Notes: generated by a model from the letters alone, not told the origin. DNA of 64,000 nt from Phytobacter ursingii (GCA_901456055.1 CABDWT010000018.1:186001-250000); one strand, 5' to 3'; positions 44,650 through 53,254 are shown, numbered from the stretch's first letter. Numbers and translations are program-made.

Positions 44650-45972
44650 ATGGGATATCTGGCGTGGACTGCTGCAACCGGTGGTTTATTACTTTTGATG
44701 TCGTTGTCCTATGGCTGGATTAGCCGCGTACCGGTACCTGTCTTTGGGCTGTATCTTATCGTGGGTATCGGCTGCGGCCCCTGGGGTCTTGACCTGATTA
44801 ATCTTGATATCGTCGAACACGCATCCTTAACCAGCCGGATAACCGAAATTGCCATGGCGGCATCCCTGTTTATTACCGGCCTTAAAATTCGTCTTCCGCT
44901 TAGCTCCCCTTACTGGAAAATGGGAATACTGTTGGCTCTGCCCGGTATGTTATTAACCATTGCGGGCATTATGGTTGTGGCCCATTTTCTGACGGATCTC
45001 TCCTGGCCCCTCTCACTGGCATTAGCCGCTATCCTGGCCCCCACCGATCCGGTACTGGCAAGTCTGGTGGCAATCAACGACGCACGCGACGGCGATCGCC
45101 TGCGAATCGCTTTATCCAGCGAGGCCGGGCTGAATGATGGCACCGCTTTGCCATTTCTGATGCTGGCGCTGGTCTGGTATAAAGCAGGCGGTACGATAAG
45201 CGGGGATGAATGGTTACACTGGCTCAGCATTGACCTGGTCTGGGCCCTGGTGGGCGGTTTGTTGATAGGTTTTCTGCTTGGCCGGGTCATTGGCCTTGCT
45301 GCGACTCGTTCCCGCCATGCGCAAGGGGAAGTGGCCCCCAGCGATTTCATCGCCTTATCCCTCATCTGTCTGAGCTTCTCGCTGGCCATGTCGGTGAGCG
45401 CTTCCGGCTTTTTGGCGGCGTTCGCCGCAGGCGTCGGCTTGCGTAGCGCGGAAGTGAGCGTGCAGAAACGTCATTCTGAGGAAGAAGGCCATGATTTGCC
45501 CGCTGAAATGCAGGTGAATCCCCATACCCGCCATGCGCTTGAAGAGCGCAACCCAATAAAGCAAGTCGGCCTGGTCATCGGTGATGCATTGTCTTTTGGC
45601 GATACGGTGGAGCGTTTGCTGGCAGCCACGCTGGTCACCGTTCTGGGGGTGACTTTCGCATTACACTGGGACGCCACGGCCCTGATGCTGGCTTTGATTA
45701 TCTTCGTTGTCGTGCGCCCGCTTTCGGTGTTAATCCTGACATGGCGTACTAAAGAATCACTGTTCCATCGGATAAGCCTCGGATGGCTCGGCATCCGGGG
45801 TATCGGTAGCCTGAATTATATCGCTTATGCCTGGGTTCATGGTCTGTCGGGCGTCGATGCAAACAGAATGGCGGATATTGCCATCACGGTTGTGACCCTC
45901 AGCGTGTTTATCCATGGTATTTCGGTGACGCCTTTATTGACGCTGCGCCGAAAGCGTGAAGAGGACCAGTAA
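44650..45972 (+). CDS. CPA1-family Na+(K+)/H+ antiporter
   Basis: A 440-residue inner-membrane antiporter with about 12 hydrophobic segments. It keeps CPA1/NhaP-type phrases: ALAAILAPTDPVLASLVAIN (carrying the key Asp) and SSEAGLNDGTALPFLMLAL. A hydrophilic loop rich in Glu and His (KRHSEEEGHDLPAEMQ) near residue 280 is unusual and may be regulatory. The ATG at 44650 follows GAGGAG; a TTG at 44638 would destroy this spacing. It is divergent from the PQQ dehydrogenase, whose activity acidifies the periplasm, so a pH-homeostasis link is possible but unproven. Confidence 0.88.
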   Translation: MGYLAWTAATGGLLLLMSLSYGWISRVPVPVFGLYLIVGIGCGPWGLDLINLDIVEHASLTSRITEIAMAASLFITGLKIRLPLSSPYWKMGILLALPGMLLTIAGIMVVAHFLTDLSWPLSLALAAILAPTDPVLASLVAINDARDGDRLRIALSSEAGLNDGTALPFLMLALVWYKAGGTISGDEWLHWLSIDLVWALVGGLLIGFLLGRVIGLAATRSRHAQGEVAPSDFIALSLICLSFSLAMSVSASGFLAAFAAGVGLRSAEVSVQKRHSEEEGHDLPAEMQVNPHTRHALEERNPIKQVGLVIGDALSFGDTVERLLAATLVTVLGVTFALHWDATALMLALIIFVVVRPLSVLILTWRTKESLFHRISLGWLGIRGIGSLNYIAYAWVHGLSGVDANRMADIAITVVTLSVFIHGISVTPLLTLRRKREEDQ

Positions 45973-46123
45973 GGCCGCTTTTCGCCGTGGTAGTCCCCGA
46001 ACCAAGACGTCCCCCCCAGCACCGGGTAGCGATAATCTGGATTTGCGTAGCAAACCCGGCTTCACGCCTGCGGCGACCAGAAGAGTTGTCACTTGCCTCT
46101 ATACTTAGTGTCGGAGGTTTTTG

Positions 46124-46321
46124 ATGAGAACGTTTTTTAAATCTTTATTTGCCAGCCCGGACGCCTTATTGCAGGTGATGAGCCACAGTGAAATTCAGGA
46201 TGCCATTGAGGATGGCGAACGGATTGTTGTTGATGCGGATGGTAACACGTCGGTGAATATCCATTGCCAGAAGGTCCAGGATGATTTCAAACGGCATGTT
46301 GATGCATTAAAGAGGGCTTAG
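46124..46321 (+). CDS. Hypothetical 65-residue protein
   Basis: A small protein, MRTFFKSLFASPDALLQVMS at the N-terminus, then acidic and mixed (EIQDAIEDGERIVVDADGNT) and helical to the end. The ATG at 46124 has GGAGG seven bases upstream. It ends two bases before the start of the membrane-protein gene at 46324, so the two are a transcription and probably translation pair. I do not recognise the family. It could be a partner or regulator of that membrane protein. Confidence 0.7.
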   Translation: MRTFFKSLFASPDALLQVMSHSEIQDAIEDGERIVVDADGNTSVNIHCQKVQDDFKRHVDALKRA

Positions 46322-46323
46322 GG

Positions 46324-47094
46324 ATGGGCACAGCGATTTTTATGGTGTTGATGGTGTGTGGTTACTGGTATAGCTCGCACGATCTCTCAACCCGTTTCAA
46401 ATTCAAACGCAGTTTTGGCTGGGATGTCTATTTCCTTGTCGCCCTTTATGGCTGCGTCTTCGTGTTACAGGGTATGCTGGCAACCGCCGTTTTATGGCTG
46501 GTGTTGTTGGTAAGCTCACTCGTCACGAATGCGTTACCCGGTATCTTTGGTCCGGAATATCACCACTGGCATATGACGTTTATGAACTGGACCTTTTTAG
46601 GCATCCAGGCACCGGTGGTCCTTATGCTGGCCTTCGCCGTCGTTTTTTGTTTATGGCGTTCAAACTGGTCACCTGCCGCACGTCTTGACACCAGCGGGCG
46701 CAGAGAATTGTATAAGCATTTATCCCGCGCCAACGGTGTTGAGGGGCTGGTTTATCAGTGTATGGAGAAAGGCGATCTGGCCTGGATTACCCTGACGTCG
46801 CAACGTATCTATATTGGCATGATCCACACGGCCACCTTTGACAGCGCGGATGCCAATAACATTGTGCTGATCCCTATGCTGAGCGGTTATCGCGACCGCG
46901 AAACGCTGGATCTGCATGTGGAGCACAACTACAGCGCATGGTACGCCGACCATGACATTGACGTGCGCGCGGCGGTAGATTTCCGTAAAGTCCTGCTGCT
47001 GTCGCAGGTGGAAAGCTTGTCGCTGTTCCACCCGGCACAGGTGATGGCGATGGGCATTCACAAAAGCACGGACACCCCGGCGCAACATTTATAG
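46324..47094 (+). CDS. Membrane protein with a cytosolic beta-rich domain, function unknown
   Basis: A 256-residue protein. The first 115 residues hold three membrane segments (TAIFMVLMVCGYWYSS; YFLVALYGCVFVLQGMLATAVLWLVL; APVVLMLAFAVVFCLW). The C-terminal 130 residues form a cytosolic domain with GLVYQCMEKGDLAWITLTSQ, then RIYIGMIH and LIPMLSGYRDRETLDLHV, a strand-rich pattern I have seen in unnamed membrane proteins but cannot name. Second gene of a pair with 46124. Its end overlaps the convergent antirepressor gene by six bases, a compact layout more like phage-derived DNA than core chromosome. Confidence 0.75.
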   Translation: MGTAIFMVLMVCGYWYSSHDLSTRFKFKRSFGWDVYFLVALYGCVFVLQGMLATAVLWLVLLVSSLVTNALPGIFGPEYHHWHMTFMNWTFLGIQAPVVLMLAFAVVFCLWRSNWSPAARLDTSGRRELYKHLSRANGVEGLVYQCMEKGDLAWITLTSQRIYIGMIHTATFDSADANNIVLIPMLSGYRDRETLDLHVEHNYSAWYADHDIDVRAAVDFRKVLLLSQVESLSLFHPAQVMAMGIHKSTDTPAQHL

Positions 47095-47838
47095 CCAGTT
47101 GCGACCGGGCGCGGCGGGTTCAGTACGTTCAGGCGGGCGCAATGCTATCTGACGTGACGCGAGATGCCCGGCCCACAGCCCGGCAATCCATTTCACTCCC
47201 CGCGCGGTGAAGCGTGCCTGTGACCAGGTGCGCTGATTTTCACCTACGCCATCATGCACCGTAAAATACCCGGCCTGGCTATACTGCTTCGCCGGGAGTA
47301 GCGTACCGCTGACGCGCTGCATAATATTGCGCTCGAGCAAAAACTGACGAAACTCGGGCTCTTTCGCCTTGAGCATTTTACAAAGCTGACGGAAACCCAG
47401 CGACTCATCAACATTGACGAACCAGTCAAAAAACTCAGCCTTTGGCAGCGTCAGCGCGAGCTGCGCTTCCGCCTGCTGACGCTTTTCATACTGCTCGGCC
47501 CACGCATGAGCCGCTGCCGCCGGGTTGGTGAAATCCGGCAAATTCAGGGTTCGTTCACGCTCTTGCCACTTGTCCAGGATATCGGCGGTAAAACCGGGCG
47601 AGATACGCGCTACGGTCAACACTGAATCCCGCTTATTAAGCAGAAACTCCTGACGCATCTCCCCTTCTCGCTCGTAGAGTTGCATCTTCACGGGTTGCGA
47701 CAGACGCTGGGTCGTCTCAAGGCTTTTGACCATGCGTTTAACTTCATTGTGGGCTATCCCTGTCAGCTTTGCGATTTCACGGCTGCTCATCACTGACGAC
47801 CGATCATTCAAATTGAGAGTATCCAAAGGAATCACCAT
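47089..47838 (-). CDS. Phage-type antirepressor (Rha N-terminus, KilAC/ANT C-terminus)
   Basis: About 249 residues from the ATG at 47838 (a GTG at 47850 would add four). The N-terminal part resembles the Rha phage regulatory domain (SSREIAKLTGIAHNEVKRMV, then EFLLNKRDSVLTVARI); a central helical linker follows; the C-terminal 110 residues match the ANT/KilAC antirepressor domain (LCKMLKAKEPEFRQFLLERN, QAGYFTVHDG, FTARGVKWIAGL). Antirepressors inactivate prophage CI-type repressors. No prophage surrounds it, so it is solitary. The LexA-box-like site at 47892-47911 suggests SOS induction, as known for Gifsy antirepressors in Salmonella. Confidence 0.85.
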   Translation of the reverse strand: MVIPLDTLNLNDRSSVMSSREIAKLTGIAHNEVKRMVKSLETTQRLSQPVKMQLYEREGEMRQEFLLNKRDSVLTVARISPGFTADILDKWQERERTLNLPDFTNPAAAAHAWAEQYEKRQQAEAQLALTLPKAEFFDWFVNVDESLGFRQLCKMLKAKEPEFRQFLLERNIMQRVSGTLLPAKQYSQAGYFTVHDGVGENQRTWSQARFTARGVKWIAGLWAGHLASRQIALRPPERTEPAAPGRNWL

Positions 47839-47891
47839 AGCGTTCACCACTTATGCTAAAAACCACCAACTTGCAGAATAAGTATACAATT

Positions 47892-47911
47892 ACCTGGTTA
47901 AATATCCAGTA
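47892..47911 (-). promoter_or_regulatory. LexA-box-like palindrome upstream of the antirepressor
   Basis: CTGGTTAAATATCCAG (47894-47909) has the CTG-N10-CAG frame of a LexA (SOS) box with an AT-rich middle. It differs from the CTGT/ACAG consensus at one position in each half; several real boxes carry CCAG on one side. It lies about 55 bp upstream of the antirepressor start, next to a TATACT that could be its -10 element. Confidence 0.5.
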
Positions 47912-48169
47912 TAATTTTTAAACGCAGGAGGGGGATGCTTTGGGAAAATGCCGGTAGTGAAAGTACAACATTGTGGATGTGGAGAGCGCGCGTCGTCGTG
48001 CCACTGGCGCACTGAGCGGGATGAAACGCAAAAACGCGCTTTCTGAACGGAGACTTACCGGGCCATCAGGATACTCCGCCAAGCCGTCTTCAATTAAGAC
48101 GGCTTACAACAACCTCTGCGACTATCAGTATCCCACTGCCGCAAACATCAGTAAGTGACCTTGCGCGTG
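47912..48169. other. Gap upstream of the antirepressor, with a hairpin
   Basis: Contains a perfect 10-bp hairpin, AAGCCGTCTT (48081-48090) and AAGACGGCTT (48096-48105), with no T-run on either side, so it is not a classic terminator. A 61-codon plus-strand frame (47973-48158) lacks a ribosome site and has Arg/Lys-rich random-looking content. No gene is called. Confidence 0.4.
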
Positions 48170-49060
48170 TCAGCCGGGCCCTTCGCTACCCGCTGCCAGC
48201 AGGGGGACCAGGACATCGCTGATGGGAACGGGGATACCGTGACGCTGGCCGTAGCGCTGTATGACACCGTTGCGAATATCCCATTCCATTGGTCGGTTGG
48301 CCTGACGGTCAGCGAGAATCGAGGTCCCTAAATCGGCTGGCGCACGTTTAAAACCCGCCACAATCTCCTGCGCGACCGCGTCATCCAGTTCCGCGCCTTC
48401 GGCCCTGGCAACACTAAGGCACTCGCGCAGGTACGCCAGCGTCAGTTCGCTGATATCTTCACGGGTGAACATTCCGGCGCGGCGATTGGCAAGCACCATT
48501 AGACCTGCGGCTGCATTTTGCAGCAGCTTACGCCATGCAACAGAAGAGAAATCAGCCGACAGTTCAACCGCGCAGCGCGTGCCGTGCAATGCCTCAACGA
48601 CCCGTTTTGCCTGCGGGACATCCGGCAGCGTCAGCCGCGGGCTGGCGCGCAACCAGACGGAAGCATCCGGCTCACGCTGTGCCGGAAACCAGACCACCGA
48701 CGGCTGTATCGTTGCGCCGTTGACCCAGGGCTCTAGCTGGGCTTTTTGTTCCACACCATTTTGCAGGGCGCAGACCACCGTGTTTTCATCACACAATGAC
48801 CTCAGCCAGCCCGCGCTGTCAGCATTCTGGGTTGTTTTCACCGCCACAAAAACCAGGCTGACGGGATGCTCGATCTTCGCCGGATCGGTTAATACCGGAC
48901 CCGGTACCAAAATTTCGCCCTCATCGTGACGCAACACTAACGCCGGATGCGCCGTACGTCCGCAAAGTTGCGGCGCACGGCCAACTTCATGCAGTACGGC
49001 GGCAATGGTTGTACCAATCGCACCGGGACCAATAAGCGCGATGGTCGGATGTTCTGACAT
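48170..49060 (-). CDS. 2-dehydropantoate 2-reductase-like (ApbA/PanE family) oxidoreductase
   Basis: A 296-residue ApbA/PanE-family protein from the ATG at 49060, which has AGGAG well placed upstream. The NAD(P) motif IALIGPGAIGTTIAAVLHE is at about 6-24, and the catalytic Lys lies in AWRKLLQNAAAGL (about 175-187). PanE reduces ketopantoate; this family also holds broader 2-keto-acid reductases. The housekeeping panE is normally elsewhere, so this is probably a paralogue with another keto-acid substrate. It follows the EamA exporter closely (the exporter stop is 20 bases upstream), so the two form an operon. Confidence 0.85.
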   Translation of the reverse strand: MSEHPTIALIGPGAIGTTIAAVLHEVGRAPQLCGRTAHPALVLRHDEGEILVPGPVLTDPAKIEHPVSLVFVAVKTTQNADSAGWLRSLCDENTVVCALQNGVEQKAQLEPWVNGATIQPSVVWFPAQREPDASVWLRASPRLTLPDVPQAKRVVEALHGTRCAVELSADFSSVAWRKLLQNAAAGLMVLANRRAGMFTREDISELTLAYLRECLSVARAEGAELDDAVAQEIVAGFKRAPADLGTSILADRQANRPMEWDIRNGVIQRYGQRHGIPVPISDVLVPLLAAGSEGPG

Positions 49061-49080
49061 CGTTGGTTCTCCTGATTCAC

Positions 49081-49908
49081 TTAACCCATGAGCAGTGTGC
49101 CGGTAACAATCACCGCGCACGCCAGTAGTTTTCTGAACGTCAACGCTTCGCCGAAAAACAGATAACCGAGCACAGCCACAAACAGCACGCTGGTTTCGCG
49201 CAGCGCAGACACGGCGCCCATCGGCGCCGCAGCCATGGCGAAAATAATGATGCCATAAGCCAGTAGCGATACCAGCCCGCCTGTCGCCGCACTCAGTAAA
49301 CCCGGGCGCCAGCGAAGCAAACTTTTACTGTCGCGCAGGCTGATATAAAGCACAGGCATCAACACCCCCCAGAGCATGCTCATCCACACGGTATAGGAGA
49401 GCGCATTACCGGAAAGGCGCACCCCCATTCCATCTGCCACGCTATAAGCGGCAATAAACGCCCCGGTCGCCAGGGCCTGTTTTATGCCCGGCATCGCCAG
49501 CCGACGGTTTCTGATTGCCAGCATCAGGATCCCGCCCGAGATAAGTAAGATGCCGCCAAGGGTATGAAAGGCGATTTTTTCCCCGGCGAAAAGCGCCGCC
49601 GTGCAGGTTATCAGAAGCGGCGACGAGCCTCGTGCAACCGGGTAAGTTTGACTGAGCTCGCCACTCTGATAACTGCGTACCAGACACCAGTTATAGCCCA
49701 CATGCAACAGGGCGGACAGCAGCGCATATGTCCAGCTTGCGCGAGCGGGTAGCGGCAGAAACAGCGCGATGACGATGCTGGCAACGGCAATCGCAACGCA
49801 CATGATGGTCATAGACCATAGCCTGTCTGTGCCTCCGTGTAAGAGTGCATTCCAGGTGGCATGCAGCAAAGCCGCAAATAACGTCAGTGAGATAATGGTC
49901 GCAGGCAT
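49081..49908 (-). CDS. EamA/DMT-family exporter
   Basis: A 275-residue inner-membrane transporter with about ten hydrophobic segments in two EamA-type repeats; the ends are AGEKIAFHTLGGILLISGGI and FGEALTFRKLLACAVIVTG. Members export amino acids, metabolites or drugs. It is the first gene of an operon with the ketopantoate-reductase-like gene. The inverted repeat ATGAGC-N4-ACTCAT lies 57 bp upstream of its start, matching one before the adjacent LysR gene, so LysR control is likely. Confidence 0.85.
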   Translation of the reverse strand: MPATIISLTLFAALLHATWNALLHGGTDRLWSMTIMCVAIAVASIVIALFLPLPARASWTYALLSALLHVGYNWCLVRSYQSGELSQTYPVARGSSPLLITCTAALFAGEKIAFHTLGGILLISGGILMLAIRNRRLAMPGIKQALATGAFIAAYSVADGMGVRLSGNALSYTVWMSMLWGVLMPVLYISLRDSKSLLRWRPGLLSAATGGLVSLLAYGIIIFAMAAAPMGAVSALRETSVLFVAVLGYLFFGEALTFRKLLACAVIVTGTLLMG

Positions 49909-49964
49909 GCACTGATGCTAAACAGCATTCATCCTGATGAACAGTGAAGCGTTGTCATCCTGGC

Positions 49965-49980
49965 ATGAGCAAATACTCAT
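49965..49980. promoter_or_regulatory. Candidate LysR operator before the EamA operon
   Basis: ATGAGCAAATACTCAT is an inverted repeat (ATGAG / CTCAT) placed between the LysR stop and the EamA start. The near-identical ATGAGTGATTACTCAT occurs at 50906-50921 upstream of that LysR gene. Two matching repeats at the two promoters are good evidence for one regulator's site. Confidence 0.6.
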
Positions 49981-49983
49981 ACA

Positions 49984-50889
49984 TTAACGATAATGCCGCT
50001 GCGCCTGCACGGACTCGTCCAGTAACCAATGACGGAATTTTATTATGTGCGGCTGCGTCTCGATCCCCTGCGGGCAGACAAAATAATAGGCCGCCGGTGA
50101 AGGAAACCGGATATCAAAAAGCCGAATCAGCGTGCCATCGGCAATCTCTTTTTCCACGTGTCCGCTACGCGCCAGCGCAATACCCTGCCCGAGAAGCGCG
50201 GCCTCAATGGTCATATTGGTATCCGCGAAGCGCACACTCTCATGCAGGACATTGATATTGACGCCGGTTTGCTCAAACCAGGCATCCCATTTTGGCACCA
50301 GGTCAGCACCGTCACGCGTCAGTAGCGGGTAGCGCAACAGCTCGGCGGGTTCAGCAGGGGTGCCAAAACGCTGCAACAGTGACGGACTGGCCACCGGGAA
50401 TATCTGTTCGCGAAATAAAAATTCGGTAAAAAGCGCGGGATAGTTACCGTGGCCAAAACGAATGGCCACATCGGACTCGGCCCCCGCGAAATTGATGACT
50501 TTATCCGAACTGTCCAGTGACACCAGAATGTCCGGATGTAACCGCGCCAGGGCTGGCAGACGCGGCAACAGCCATTTCAGCGCAAACGAATAGGTGGTGT
50601 TGACACGCAATCTTACGCGGCCATTTTGTTCACGCAGATCGGCGAGGGTCGTATCCAGTTTGCTGAAAAATTCGCGCACCAGCGGCGCAAGCGCTGCGCC
50701 GGCAGGCGTCAGGCTCAGGGTCTTGCCGCGCTGAAAAAGTTGCAGCCCCCAGAGTTCTTCAAGGTTTTTTAGCTGATGGCTGACGGCGCTTTGGGTAATA
50801 CACAGTTCTTCGGCGGCCGCGGTAAAGGTGGCATGACGCGTGGCGACTTCAAACGCGCGCAAGGTGGCAGTCGGTGGAAGGTGACGCAT
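49984..50889 (-). CDS. LysR-type regulator (GcvA-like)
   Basis: A 301-residue LysR-family protein of the GcvA-like branch: MRHLPPTATLRAFEVATRHA, then the helix-turn-helix ITQSAVSHQLKNLEELWGLQ (about 32-51). It is directly upstream of, and on the same strand as, the EamA/ketopantoate-reductase-like operon. The matched inverted repeats at 50906 (its own promoter) and 49965 (the EamA promoter) suggest autoregulation plus control of the operon. The inducer is unknown; an exported or reduced keto acid or amino acid is plausible. Confidence 0.92.
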   Translation of the reverse strand: MRHLPPTATLRAFEVATRHATFTAAAEELCITQSAVSHQLKNLEELWGLQLFQRGKTLSLTPAGAALAPLVREFFSKLDTTLADLREQNGRVRLRVNTTYSFALKWLLPRLPALARLHPDILVSLDSSDKVINFAGAESDVAIRFGHGNYPALFTEFLFREQIFPVASPSLLQRFGTPAEPAELLRYPLLTRDGADLVPKWDAWFEQTGVNINVLHESVRFADTNMTIEAALLGQGIALARSGHVEKEIADGTLIRLFDIRFPSPAAYYFVCPQGIETQPHIIKFRHWLLDESVQAQRHYR

Positions 50890-50905
50890 GCTTTTCGCCC
50901 TGCTA

Positions 50906-50921
50906 ATGAGTGATTACTCAT
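50906..50921. promoter_or_regulatory. Candidate LysR operator at the regulator's own promoter
   Basis: ATGAGTGATTACTCAT is a perfect 6-bp inverted repeat with a 4-bp spacer, 17 bp upstream of the LysR start (50889). It matches the site at 49965 in 13 of 16 positions. Confidence 0.6.
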
Positions 50922-51068
50922 ATCACCATAGCGGTGCGCCTCTGCGCCAGCGAAATAACAGAATCGGCTACCCGGCATAACGCCGTGTAAGCCAGTTGCC
51001 CGGCAACTGATTCACAGAAAAGCCAGTCGAAAAGACGTTGCCGGAGAGATCGGTGGCACGGCGATAAC

Positions 51069-51635
51069 TTACACGGACGACGAAAAAGAGGCCTGGGTAT
51101 AGTCGCGCTTTAAGAGTGCATAGAGATACTCATCGCCCCATGCGCCTTTAAAGAAAATATTCTGCCGGTAATGTGCTTCACGGCGGAAACCGAGTTTTTC
51201 CAGCAGGTTCACCGCCGACGTGTTGCGCGTATCAATAACAGCGGTGAGTCGATGCTTTGCAAAATCATTAAACAGCAGGGCAATGAGGTGGTTTATGGCC
51301 TCTCTGGCATACCCCTGTTTCTGATACCCCACATCAAAGGTCATACCCAGTTCGACCTGCCTTCCCTCATCAAAGAAATGGATACCCAGATCGCCGATCA
51401 GCGCGCCATCTTCCAGCCGCTCAACGGCCAGTTGATACCAGGTTCCCTCGCTGTTGAACGCCAGCGAACACTGCTGCGCATATAATTGCTCCGCATCATG
51501 CACAGTATAATGATCCCAACTTTGAAACCTGGCGACCTCGGGCAGGTTACGGTAGCGCGCAAGCTGCGGCAGATCATCACGCATCAGTGCGCGCAATAAT
51601 AACCGTGGAGTGTATAGCGGCAATTCGGACGCCAT
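51069..51635 (-). CDS. GNAT acetyltransferase (RimJ/RimL type)
   Basis: A 188-residue N-acetyltransferase of the RimJ/RimL/SpeG-like GNAT branch. The opening TPRLLLRALMRDDLPQLARY is typical, as are VELGMTFDVGYQKQGYAREA (acetyl-CoA site, about 93-112) and the C-terminal NLLEKLGFRREAHYRQNIFF. It would acetylate a ribosomal-protein N-terminus, a polyamine or another small amine; the target cannot be told. GAGAGGAAAC gives a good start at 51635. Stands alone on the minus strand. Confidence 0.88.
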   Translation of the reverse strand: MASELPLYTPRLLLRALMRDDLPQLARYRNLPEVARFQSWDHYTVHDAEQLYAQQCSLAFNSEGTWYQLAVERLEDGALIGDLGIHFFDEGRQVELGMTFDVGYQKQGYAREAINHLIALLFNDFAKHRLTAVIDTRNTSAVNLLEKLGFRREAHYRQNIFFKGAWGDEYLYALLKRDYTQASFSSSV

Positions 51636-51741
51636 GTTTCCTCTCTTAACTCATCCGGGCGAAATACCCGCATCTCCAGATTGAAAGCCCCGCAAACCAT
51701 AATTTGCGAGGCGGTACGCTTTCTTCTGTTTCTCTTTTCTG

Positions 51742-52185
51742 CTAACGGGCATCCTGGTTTTCAGCCCGGATCGCTTCCAGCCCGACACGTTGCCCGAATG
51801 ACAGTTCTAACGTGTTGCCGTCCGGGTCGGCAAAAAACACATAATAACCGACGGGGTCGCCCAGGTTTTCCGGCGCTTTTCGTAATACACCGTCCGCTAT
51901 TGCCATCTCGGTTTTACGGTCGATTTCTTCGCGGGTCGCACAAGCCACGCCAAGGTGGCCAAAATGCCCCAGCGGCGTATCTGTTACGGTATCCGCCTGA
52001 ACCAGCACCAGCGCAAACGGACGGGTACGATCGCTTAACCACGCGACCTTACGGGCATCCGGAATGCCGGGTTCGCGCTGATGTATCACCTCCATGCCTG
52101 CATAGCGGCGATAGAAAGCAATACTTTTGTCCAGGTCCCTGACCATAAAGGCAACATGGGTGAATCCAACATCGATCTCGTGCAT
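51742..52185 (-). CDS. VOC-superfamily (glyoxalase/dioxygenase-like) protein
   Basis: A 147-residue vicinal-oxygen-chelate protein. Metal-ligand segments are FTHVAFMVRDLDKSIAFYRR, GHFGHLGVACATREEI and FFADPDGNTLELSFG, with H and E at the expected places. Size fits a lactoylglutathione lyase-like, fosfomycin-resistance-like or bleomycin-resistance-like VOC protein. The substrate cannot be set from sequence. AGGAG lies about 11 bases before the start. Confidence 0.85.
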   Translation of the reverse strand: MHEIDVGFTHVAFMVRDLDKSIAFYRRYAGMEVIHQREPGIPDARKVAWLSDRTRPFALVLVQADTVTDTPLGHFGHLGVACATREEIDRKTEMAIADGVLRKAPENLGDPVGYYVFFADPDGNTLELSFGQRVGLEAIRAENQDAR

Positions 52186-52342
52186 ATTCAGAATAACTCC
52201 TTGTCAGCTTGTGGCCGGCATCATAAAAGCTCAAGTTAACCTGAGGTCAACAACAAGATAATCGCCGTCGGCGACTCAATTTGTAGTGTTTCAGAGCAAA
52301 GCGCCCGGGCTTGCACGCTTCCTGATGCAAGACACTCTGCTG

Positions 52343-53254
52343 TTAAGGCGCTTTTGCCAGGGCGTCGGGATGGGGTGCAATTTCAGCAAGCAACCAGCGT
52401 TCAAAATCCTCCACCGCAGCATTATTCATCCCCGTTTCCGTCGGTTTGATTAAGCAGAATCTTTTGCTCAGGGTTGCTGATTCCGGCCAGGGTGAAACAA
52501 GCAGGCCATGTTTTAATTCATTTTCGACATACATCCGCGGCACCAGCGCCACCCCCTGCGCCGCCATCACGGCGGCTATTGCCATTTCATGCAGATCGTA
52601 GCGCACGCCCTGTCCCGGATTATCCAGGCTTATTCCCTTTTCCCGGGCATACAGATGCCACGCCTCCGGATTTTGTCGTCTGTGAATACGCGGAAGTGCG
52701 TTTAACTGTTGAAACATATCCGCTTGCGATAACAGCGAGGGATGACACACCGGAACCAGTGTTTCCTGAAACAGAAATTGCACGCGCATGCCCGCCCAGG
52801 CGGGGTGCTCAAAATGAACCACAGCGTCAAAGCCACTTCCGGTCAGAATAAAGGGGTCGGTGCTGGCCGCGATATTTAAGGTAATCTCCGGGTGCAACGA
52901 CATAAAGCCTTTCAGCCGGGGAATGAGCCAGCGACTGGAAAAGGTCGGCAGGACAGCAATATCAAGACTCTTTCCCCCCTCTGGCAATCCCATGATGTAT
53001 TGGGTATCCCTCTCAAGCCGCGCCAGGGTTTCGTGAACATGGCGAGCATAGCGGACTCCGGCAGGATTAAGCTTTACGCGGCTTCCCGTGCGGTCAAACA
53101 GTTTGCAGTTGAGCAAAGATTCAAGGCGCGCTATCTGACGGCTAATCGCCCCTTCCGTCAGGGAGAGTTCCTCTGCGGCCCTGGCAAAATTGCCGTGTCG
53201 TGCGGCGGCATCAAACGCCTGCAGGGATGTGCTACTGGGTATTTTTCTACGCAT
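52343..53254 (-). CDS. LysR-type regulator (GcvA/AmpR-like)
   Basis: A 303-residue LysR-family protein from the ATG at 53254; a TTG at 53275 is possible. It starts RRKIPSSTSLQAFDAAARHG with the helix-turn-helix LTEGAISRQIARLESLL. It is divergent from the three-gene operon at 53419-55151, and the gap contains the repeat CTCAT-AGC-ATGAG at 53347-53359. Control of that operon is the simplest inference. Ligand unknown. Confidence 0.88.
   Translation of the reverse strand: MRRKIPSSTSLQAFDAAARHGNFARAAEELSLTEGAISRQIARLESLLNCKLFDRTGSRVKLNPAGVRYARHVHETLARLERDTQYIMGLPEGGKSLDIAVLPTFSSRWLIPRLKGFMSLHPEITLNIAASTDPFILTGSGFDAVVHFEHPAWAGMRVQFLFQETLVPVCHPSLLSQADMFQQLNALPRIHRRQNPEAWHLYAREKGISLDNPGQGVRYDLHEMAIAAVMAAQGVALVPRMYVENELKHGLLVSPWPESATLSKRFCLIKPTETGMNNAAVEDFERWLLAEIAPHPDALAKAP

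Noticed and set aside
47973-48158. 61-residue plus-strand frame upstream of the antirepressor
   Set aside because: No ribosome site and no protein-like pattern; it spans a hairpin.
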